7,618 nt of DNA from an uncultured Moraxella sp. (GTDB lineage Bacteria; Pseudomonadota; Gammaproteobacteria; Pseudomonadales; Moraxellaceae), in contig CALJUC010000121.1 of assembly GCA_937975585.1 (NCBI GenBank), positions 1 through 7,618 on the forward strand, read 5' to 3'. The notes below the pieces were generated by a model. The model did not search any database. It was not told the origin of the DNA and worked only from the letters and a program-made list of their open reading frames with translations. The position numbers and the translations under genes were made by a program. This document shows positions 1-5,887 of this stretch, one piece after another. The first letter of the stretch is position 1. Every line of letters starts with the position of its first letter.

Positions 1-93
1 AAATTAGCCATTTTATCTAACTTTAAGGTGTCTACAAAATCGGTGGCTATTCACTCTTTATTCCCAGTCCTAATTGACAAAGTGAAACAGTAA
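1..93 (+). CDS. 3' end of a plus-strand gene, possibly a LysR-type regulator
   Basis: Reading frame 1 is open from the left edge and ends with TAA at 91-93, giving 30 residues with no start in view. The tail contains a segment reading SVAIHSLFP followed shortly by DKVKQ. This resembles the end of LysR-type substrate-binding domains, where a strand with an IH/IY-x-L-(Y/F)-P pattern precedes a helix starting KVR or KVK. The usual FIDFL ending after that helix start is absent, so the fit is only partial. The gene is convergent with the efflux operon and ends 184 nt before the end of the outer-membrane gene. If it is a LysR regulator it could control the operon, but nothing here proves this. With 30 residues the family call is tentative, and a chance open frame is also possible. 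Confidence 0.35.
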   Translation, partial: KLAILSNFKVSTKSVAIHSLFPVLIDKVKQ

Positions 94-225
94 ATTAAAA
101 GTATAATAATGATTTCCACATTTTTTAGAAAAGCAACGTATTGTTTGAAAAATCCGCCTAAGCCTAAAAATGCATTTATAAGTTGTGTATTGGACATTCT
201 AAACAAAATATACTTTCAAATTGGC

Positions 226-260
226 AGGCTGATCATGCAGCGAAGTTAAACAATCAGCCT
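226..260. other. 8-bp inverted repeat in the convergent intergenic region
   Basis: AGGCTGAT at 226-233 is perfectly complementary to ATCAGCCT at 253-260, with a 19-nt loop. It lies 18 nt beyond the stop codon of the outer-membrane gene, where a transcript end is expected. Neither strand has a good T-run after the stem: the minus strand continues GCCAATTTG and the plus strand ATAATCAAG. It is therefore a weak terminator candidate at best. The rest of 94-277 is AT-rich and contains a short AAATGCATTT palindrome at 168-177; no gene is seen there. Confidence 0.35.
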
Positions 261-277
261 ATAATCAAGTGAATCAA

Positions 278-1744
278 TTACCACCCACCACCCAAGCTGT
301 TATATAAGGCAATCAAATTAAGGGCTTGACCCAATTCATTCTGTATCAAATTTTGCTCATATTCTTGGGCGGTGATTCGAGCCTTTGGCATATCATCAAA
401 GGTTAGTCGTCCATAATTAAATAACTTTTTGGCATGGTCTGCCTGTAGTTCGGCATCTTTGACGGCATTTTGTAGGTTACGATGTTGACGAATCAAAGCG
501 GTATTAAGCTGTGAGCTGTTATCCACTTCTGCCAATGCAGTGAGCAAGGTTTTATCATAGTCCGCCATTACCGCCTGTACTCGGGCATCGGCTGCTTCGA
601 TGTTATGTTTAATACGGCCATTGGTAAACAATGGCACCGAGACATTGGCATTAATCAGCCCTGCGGTTATCCCAGTACTATCTAAGTCATTATTACTAAT
701 GGACAAACCGCCATTCAATGCCCCAAAATTAATCCCAAATCTAGGGTATTGGTCGGCAACCGCGCTACCATGCAAAGCGGCTAGTGCATTAACTTGCGCC
801 TGTTTGGCGCGAATATCGGGGCGACGGGTCAGTAAATCGCTAGGATAATAGCCTTGTGGGGCAGGGGGCAAGTGTTTTAAGACATTGACAGGGCTAGGTG
901 GCAAGTCAAAGTCTTGTGATGTCTTACCACTTAATACTGCGATTTGGCGGATGTTGGCTTGACGTTCTGCAGATAGATTGTCTTGTTTGGCTTTGATACC
1001 TTGCAATTTAATATCGATATCATCAATGTCATAGCGAGTCGCTTGTCCTAAATCAAAACGCGCTTTGGCGTAACGGCGTAACTCGCTTAGCGAAGATTGG
1101 GTTTGCTTGAGAATTAACGCTTCTTGTTCTTTACTGCGTGCTTGAAAATACGCTTGGGCGATTTTGGCAGCGACTAGCATATGAGCACCGTGGATTTTTT
1201 CTTGGGTCGCAAGATAGGCGTAGCCTGCGGCATCGGCATCGCTTTGTTTTTTGCCAAAAAAATCAGGTTCCCAACTAGCTAATATGCCCAAATGATAAGC
1301 ATGTCCATCAACATCAAGGCTAGAATCGCCCCAATCACTACCAAGCATACCTAGAGGTTTGCGGACCTTAGAGGGTAGAGGGTTATCGACATCACTATTC
1401 ACGCCTGTGATGCTGCCACCGGCACCTACCATAATACCTTTATTGGCATTGGCAAGATTAGCAACTGCACTTGCTTCATCAATCCGAGCCTTAGCTTCTC
1501 GTATATCCGGTGCCGTTTGTAGGGCATGCTCGATTAGGCTAGTAAGTACAGGGTCATGGAAATTTTGCCACCATGTGCTGATATTGCTTTGCTCACCAAC
1601 CGGCAATACATAATTAAATTTTTGTGGCATAACAACTTGGGATTGCGATTTGACAGGCGTATTTTGACAGCCAGTTAAACTGGCGGTAAAAGCAGTGGTT
1701 AATATACCTGCTAAAATTAAATGAGATAAAGTAGATTGCTTCAT
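278..1744 (-). CDS. Outer-membrane efflux lipoprotein, NodT/TolC-like family
   Basis: Predicted outer-membrane channel of a tripartite exporter, forming a trimeric barrel and periplasmic tunnel that docks to the membrane fusion protein. With the start at 1744 it has 488 residues, normal for the NodT family. A short basic N-terminus and hydrophobic stretch end in a lipobox, L-T-G-Cys26. Gln27 follows the cysteine, which fits outer-membrane sorting. Family marks are ASWEPDFFGK (156-165), LLTRRPDI (304-311), PLFTNGRI (371-378) and two repeated halves of long helices. Start choice is uncertain: in-frame ATG at 1759 and GTG at 1768 add 5 or 8 residues, and none has a strong ribosome binding site. 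ATG 1744 gives the most usual lipoprotein signal. It is the last gene of the operon, 112 nt after the YhhJ-like permease, so it may share the upstream transcript or have a promoter of its own. Having its own outer-membrane gene suggests the system does not depend on a shared TolC. The substrate is unknown. Confidence 0.9.
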   Translation of the reverse strand: MKQSTLSHLILAGILTTAFTASLTGCQNTPVKSQSQVVMPQKFNYVLPVGEQSNISTWWQNFHDPVLTSLIEHALQTAPDIREAKARIDEASAVANLANANKGIMVGAGGSITGVNSDVDNPLPSKVRKPLGMLGSDWGDSSLDVDGHAYHLGILASWEPDFFGKKQSDADAAGYAYLATQEKIHGAHMLVAAKIAQAYFQARSKEQEALILKQTQSSLSELRRYAKARFDLGQATRYDIDDIDIKLQGIKAKQDNLSAERQANIRQIAVLSGKTSQDFDLPPSPVNVLKHLPPAPQGYYPSDLLTRRPDIRAKQAQVNALAALHGSAVADQYPRFGINFGALNGGLSISNNDLDSTGITAGLINANVSVPLFTNGRIKHNIEAADARVQAVMADYDKTLLTALAEVDNSSQLNTALIRQHRNLQNAVKDAELQADHAKKLFNYGRLTFDDMPKARITAQEYEQNLIQNELGQALNLIALYNSLGGGW

Positions 1745-1808
1745 AGTTTTACCGGTCATTTTTATCACTATTTTTAACTTTGGATTTGGTTAACATCTCG
1801 ATTGGTAA

Positions 1809-1827
1809 GGGTATAACGCATACACCC
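1809..1827 (-). other. Small hairpin in the leader of the outer-membrane gene
   Basis: On the minus strand GGGTGTA (1827-1821) can pair with TATACCC (1815-1809), a 7-bp RNA stem with one G-U pair around a 5-nt loop. No T-run follows, so it is not a normal terminator. It sits about 65 nt before the ATG at 1744 and could influence translation or processing between the permease and channel genes. Confidence 0.3.
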
Positions 1828-1836
1828 AATATACCG

Positions 1837-1853
1837 TAATTTTGCCAAAATTA
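1837..1853 (-). other. Perfect AT-rich inverted repeat just after the permease stop codon
   Basis: TAATTTT (1837-1843) and AAAATTA (1847-1853) are perfect complements around GCC. The repeat starts 3 nt after the stop codon of the YhhJ-like gene. The stem contains only A-T pairs and has no following T-run, so strong termination is unlikely. An operator for the downstream gene, an RNA-stabilising hairpin or chance are all possible. Confidence 0.35.
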
Positions 1854-1856
1854 TCT

Positions 1857-3020
1857 TTACCCTTGTTTATCAAGCATACTGCGGAAGCGTTTTAGGGCAA
1901 AAAACATAAAAATCAGACCTGACACGGTCATCTCGAGCAAATAATGTCCCACGATAGGCAAATTGGCGTCACGAAATAGCACCGCATGGCTAAATAAGGC
2001 ATATTGGGTCACAGGGGAGAATTGCGAAATACTTTGCACCCAGGTAGGCATACTCTCAAAGGGGGCACCGCCGCCTGATATTAGTCGTAAAACCACATAC
2101 ACCGGCAACGACAATAGTCCAAATTGTGGCAAAGTCGGCGCAAGGGTAGCAAACATAATACCCATTGCCGACGCCGAGAATAAAAATAAAAATGTACCCA
2201 GCATATACAAGGCAATTGAGCCATTAATCTGGACACCAAGCCACCCTTGCACCACAAACATCAAGGATAAAAACGCAGCCGTCGCTATCACCACGCCGTT
2301 ACTGATGATTTTTGACAAGGCTATTTGGTTGGCGGAAACAGGCATGACCAGTAAATGCTCAATCGTTCCTCGTTCTTTTTCACGGATAATCGCCGCGCCC
2401 ACTAGCATCATGGCAAGTAAAAAAATGAAGCCCACAATGTTGGTTACCGAGAAAAACCAATGGCTGGTAGTATTCGGATTAAACCACACGCTGGTTTGCA
2501 CCTTGACCGGTAGTTGATCTAACGGGCTGGTTTTTTTAAGATAGTTATAGCTTTCTTTATTAAAAATCTCTTGGATATATACCATACCCACCCCTGCTTG
2601 CGACACGGCAGTGGCATCAGCAGAAAGTTGCACCGTTGGATGTTTATTATCCCGCACGTCTTTCTCAAAATTTTCTGGAAATTCAAGCGAGAAAATATAG
2701 TCGCCTTTATCAAAGCCATCACTGAGTTTTTCAGTATCTGGTATATACACGGGTTTTTGAAAGTTTGGTGGTTGTAGGGTCGATACCATATAATTGCTCA
2801 TTTGCGATTGGTCGTGGTCAACCACTGCCACAGTGGCGTTATGCACTTCGGTAGTGATCCCTGTCGAAATGGTATAAATCGACACGGTGAACAAAAAAGC
2901 AATGATGATAATTACCATTTTATCGCTAAATAGGGTTTGAAACTCCTTGTTGGTTAAGGTGATGACGTTTTTAACCCATTGTCCCCATGGGGATGGTGGC
3001 CTGCTAACTTGATGATACAT
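1857..3020 (-). CDS. yhhJ: ABC-2 type transporter permease, YhhJ-like
   Basis: Inner-membrane permease subunit of 387 residues, the usual size for YhhJ/YbhR/YbhS-type ABC-2 permeases. Visible order: cytoplasmic N-terminus with an amphipathic stretch, first membrane helix (about 35-56), a large periplasmic domain (about 57-188) beginning with AVVDHDQS (65-72), then five membrane helices (about 190-212, 236-258, 266-292, 300-318, 357-376). The cytoplasmic motif REKERGTIEHLLVMP (213-227) is the classic ABC-2 element E-x-G-T-x-E-x-L-x-x-x-P, which touches the ATPase. It has no ATPase domain of its own. It starts 3 nt after the RbbA-like gene stops, with a strong AGGAGA ribosome site inside the end of that gene, so translational coupling is likely. 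The best partner is the permease half of the RbbA-like protein, giving a heterodimeric membrane pore. The family assignment is firm; the symbol rests on gene order and similarity of design. Confidence 0.92.
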   Translation of the reverse strand: MYHQVSRPPSPWGQWVKNVITLTNKEFQTLFSDKMVIIIIAFLFTVSIYTISTGITTEVHNATVAVVDHDQSQMSNYMVSTLQPPNFQKPVYIPDTEKLSDGFDKGDYIFSLEFPENFEKDVRDNKHPTVQLSADATAVSQAGVGMVYIQEIFNKESYNYLKKTSPLDQLPVKVQTSVWFNPNTTSHWFFSVTNIVGFIFLLAMMLVGAAIIREKERGTIEHLLVMPVSANQIALSKIISNGVVIATAAFLSLMFVVQGWLGVQINGSIALYMLGTFLFLFSASAMGIMFATLAPTLPQFGLLSLPVYVVLRLISGGGAPFESMPTWVQSISQFSPVTQYALFSHAVLFRDANLPIVGHYLLEMTVSGLIFMFFALKRFRSMLDKQG

Positions 3021-3023
3021 GGC

Positions 3024-5867
3024 TTATTTCTCCTGTTTTTGCAAACACAGACTTGCCAAGGTTACATAGGCAACCCCAAAGCCTAAAATAATCACATAGT
3101 TATGCACAAAACTGTCAATGTCTAACCCTTTGGTAAATGCACCTAAGCTGATTTGTTGGAAGTATGCCGCAGGAAAAGCTTGACCTACCCAATGGCTACT
3201 GCCTGTGATCGATGACAGTGGGTATAAAAATCCTGAGAAGTTCAATGCAGGAATCATGGCAGCCACCGCCGTAGCAAACACAGCAGAAACTTGGGTTTTC
3301 ATCATTGAAGAAATCCATAATCCAAAGCCTGTTGCAGTACACACCAACAAAAATGCCCCAATGGTTAGTCCCATAAACGAGCCTTTTATCGGTACACCAA
3401 TAATGACGATTGCAATCCAAACTAAGCTAAAATAACTGCCCAATGCGGTCAAAATATAGGGTATTTGCTTTCCTATTAAAAACTGGGTGGTTGAGGCAGG
3501 AGAGGTATAAAGATTGCTAATTGAGCCGAGTTCTTTTTCTCGTACTACCCCTAAAGCAGTCATCATCGCAGGAATCAAAATCAAGCCAAGCATAATCGTG
3601 CCAGGGATGATGGCATAAATACTGGCAAAGCCTTGGTTATATAAAAAACGCGGGTCTATCACCATCACAGGGCGGGTATCAAGGGGTAAGCCTGTTTGAC
3701 GGATTTTGTCTTGGGCATAGTTGAGTAAAATACCTGTGACAAAGCCTTTGATATTCTCTGCAATAAAGGGCGCACTACCGTCAATATAAAAATTAATCTC
3801 AGGTCTGTCTAAGTGCTTCATATCTGAAGCGAAATGGTCAGGGATTTCTAACACCAGTTTAGATTGACCGCTTTTAAGCTGCGTTTGGATTTCTTCGATA
3901 GAGTCAAGCTTTTTTACGCCCGAAAAATAAGGCGAACCATCAAAATATTGGATAAGTTCACGGCTTTCAGTACTTTGGTCGTGGTCGATAACTGCCATGT
4001 TCAAATGATTAATGTCAAACGTCACAGCATACGCTACCGTCATCATGATGATCACAGGGCCAATCAAAGCAAATGATAGTCGAATTTTATCTCGGCGTAA
4101 TTCTTTGCTTTCCCGATTGGCAAAAGCAAGCATGAGTGACAACCAAGCCCATAAGCCTTTACGGTGGGTGGCTTTTTTACCGGTCTCTTTAGCCGATTGT
4201 GTTTGTGGTGTGATTGATTTGATCTGTTCGCCATTTGCTTGATTATTAGCTCTAGTGGGTTTTTGCTCGACTTTGTTGTCATTGGATGCTTCGAGTAAAT
4301 ACTCGATAAAGGCTTCTTCCAACGTTTTGGCGTGTTTGTTGGCTTGTAACTCTCGTGGTTTGCCCACCGCTAGCAAGTTGCCTTGCTGCATCAGCGAAAT
4401 ACGATCACAACGCACCGCTTCACTCATAAAATGGGTGGAGACAAAAATGGTAATCCGTTGTTCACGAGATAATTCGACCAATTTTTTCCAAAACATATCC
4501 CTTGCAGCGGGGTCAACCCCTGACGTCGGCTCATCTAAAATCAACACTTTAGGTTGGTGCAAGCATGCAGCTGCTAATTGCAGGCGTTGGCGAATACCCA
4601 GTGGTAAATCTGCCGGCAGTTTGTCGGCTTCTTTGGTCAAATCAAAGGTAGCAAGGCTTTGGTCGATATAGTTTTTCTGTTCACTTTCTGGAATACGGTA
4701 TAGTTTGGCATGGAGTTTTAAGTTACCACGTACAGTCAGTTCTTCGTAAAGAGAGAAAGCTTGTGACATATAGCCGACTTTTAGGCGGTTTTCGATGCTA
4801 CCTGCGGTAACAGGTTCGCCAAGCAATTTGGCTGTACCTTCAGTCACATCAAGTAAGCCTGTCAACATTTTCATGGTAGTGGATTTACCGCAACCATTTG
4901 ACCCTAAAAAGCCAAAAATCTCACCTTGAGCGATACTAAAACTCACATGGTTCACTGCCACAAAGTCACCAAAGCGTTTGGTTAAGCCTTCGGCTTTAAT
5001 GGCTGGTGGTAGGCTAGGGTCGGGTACAAACGGGGGTACTGTAAAGTTACTGTCGCCGCGTTTATTTTCTGGCAATAGCACATTATAGGCTTCTTCAAGG
5101 TTGAGCCGACCTTCAGCATCATAATAGTTTTGGGCATATTTTTTCACCACATTGGTGGTTTTATCATTAATTAGCACTTCGCCATCGTTCATCGCGATGA
5201 TGTACTCAAACTGGGCGGCTTCATCGATATACGCTGTCGAAACAAGCACGGTCATGCTTGGGTTCTCGGCTCGGAGCGAATCGACCAATCGCCAGAACTG
5301 CTGACGCGAGAGGGGGTCAACCCCTGTTGTCGGTTCATCCAAAATTAGCAAATCTGGGTCGTGCACCAAGGCACAGCACAGGCTGAGTTTTTGTTTCATA
5401 CCCCCAGAGAGTTTGCCAGCCGGACGGTCTTTGAACTTAAGCAAGTCGGTCGCTACCAATAATCGCTCAATACGAGCTTGGCGAGAAGCTTTGTCAATGC
5501 TAAATAGCCGAGCATGAAAGTCGATATTTTCAAAAACCGATAGGGTCGGGTAAAGGTTATGTCCCAAGCCTTGTGGCATAAAGGCGACTTTATTGAGTAA
5601 AAACTCTCGAGCTTTTTTATTGTGCATATCCTTGTTCAGCACTTGAACTGTGCCAGTTTGGATTTTTTTCATCCCAGCAATTAGGCTTAGCAAGGTCGAT
5701 TTGCCGACGCCATCAGGCCCGACCAGACCGATGGTAGCAGATTTGGGAATAGCTATACTGACGTTTTTGATGGCTTGGATGACCTTACCATAGCGATGCG
5801 AGACATTGCTCACTACCACAGCAAAGTCATCACTATTGTCTTTGGATTGAGTGTTATCGAAAGTCAT
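3024..5867 (-). CDS. rbbA: RbbA-like ABC fusion: two ATPase domains plus ABC-2 permease
   Basis: A 947-residue protein, close to the roughly 910 residues of E. coli RbbA (YhiH). Domain order: ATPase 1 (about 15-240) with Walker A GPDGVGKST (50-58), Q-loop Gln99, signature LSGGMKQK (153-160) and Walker B LLILDEPT (173-180); ATPase 2 (about 290-510) with Walker A GSNGCGKST (322-330), Gln369, degenerate signature LPLGIRQR (421-428), Walker B LILDEPTS (442-449) and H-loop His479. A polar Gln/Lys/Asn-rich linker (about 526-570) follows. The permease part has a first helix at about 596-615, a periplasmic domain starting AVIDHDQS (625-632), the motif REKELGSISNLYTSP (776-790) and about five more helices. 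ATPase 1 has Ala212 where the H-loop His is expected. The start at 5867 has AAAGGA 9 nt upstream; a longer in-frame start at 5990 would overlap the preceding gene by 103 nt and is less likely. It powers the exporter and probably pairs with the YhhJ-like permease. E. coli RbbA was also reported to associate with ribosomes; whether that applies here is unknown. Confidence 0.92.
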   Translation of the reverse strand: MTFDNTQSKDNSDDFAVVVSNVSHRYGKVIQAIKNVSIAIPKSATIGLVGPDGVGKSTLLSLIAGMKKIQTGTVQVLNKDMHNKKAREFLLNKVAFMPQGLGHNLYPTLSVFENIDFHARLFSIDKASRQARIERLLVATDLLKFKDRPAGKLSGGMKQKLSLCCALVHDPDLLILDEPTTGVDPLSRQQFWRLVDSLRAENPSMTVLVSTAYIDEAAQFEYIIAMNDGEVLINDKTTNVVKKYAQNYYDAEGRLNLEEAYNVLLPENKRGDSNFTVPPFVPDPSLPPAIKAEGLTKRFGDFVAVNHVSFSIAQGEIFGFLGSNGCGKSTTMKMLTGLLDVTEGTAKLLGEPVTAGSIENRLKVGYMSQAFSLYEELTVRGNLKLHAKLYRIPESEQKNYIDQSLATFDLTKEADKLPADLPLGIRQRLQLAAACLHQPKVLILDEPTSGVDPAARDMFWKKLVELSREQRITIFVSTHFMSEAVRCDRISLMQQGNLLAVGKPRELQANKHAKTLEEAFIEYLLEASNDNKVEQKPTRANNQANGEQIKSITPQTQSAKETGKKATHRKGLWAWLSLMLAFANRESKELRRDKIRLSFALIGPVIIMMTVAYAVTFDINHLNMAVIDHDQSTESRELIQYFDGSPYFSGVKKLDSIEEIQTQLKSGQSKLVLEIPDHFASDMKHLDRPEINFYIDGSAPFIAENIKGFVTGILLNYAQDKIRQTGLPLDTRPVMVIDPRFLYNQGFASIYAIIPGTIMLGLILIPAMMTALGVVREKELGSISNLYTSPASTTQFLIGKQIPYILTALGSYFSLVWIAIVIIGVPIKGSFMGLTIGAFLLVCTATGFGLWISSMMKTQVSAVFATAVAAMIPALNFSGFLYPLSSITGSSHWVGQAFPAAYFQQISLGAFTKGLDIDSFVHNYVIILGFGVAYVTLASLCLQKQEK
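3029..3034 (-). promoter_or_regulatory. Strong ribosome binding site for the YhhJ-like permease
   Basis: AGGAGA on the minus strand, 8 nt before the ATG at 3020, lies within the last codons of the RbbA-like gene. It fixes the permease start and supports coupled translation of the two membrane subunits. Confidence 0.75.
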
Positions 5868-5876
5868 GCTGACGCA

Positions 5877-5882
5877 TCCTTT
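5877..5882 (-). promoter_or_regulatory. Ribosome binding site that sets the RbbA-like start
   Basis: AAAGGA on the minus strand lies 9 nt before the ATG at 5867, in the 20-nt gap after the stop codon of the membrane fusion protein gene. It favours the 947-residue form over the overlapping upstream start. Confidence 0.65.
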
Positions 5883-5887
5883 GTCGG

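Noticed and set aside
226..260. Inverted repeat considered as a rho-independent terminator
   Set aside because: The loop is long and no T-run follows on either strand, so it was recorded only as an inverted repeat.
1963..2517. 184-residue plus-strand open frame inside the YhhJ-like gene
   Set aside because: It is wholly antisense to a clear membrane protein gene, shows no recognisable domain, and is best explained as a shadow frame.
4255..4671. 138-residue plus-strand open frame inside the RbbA-like gene
   Set aside because: Antisense to the conserved second ATPase domain; its residue pattern shows no known motif.
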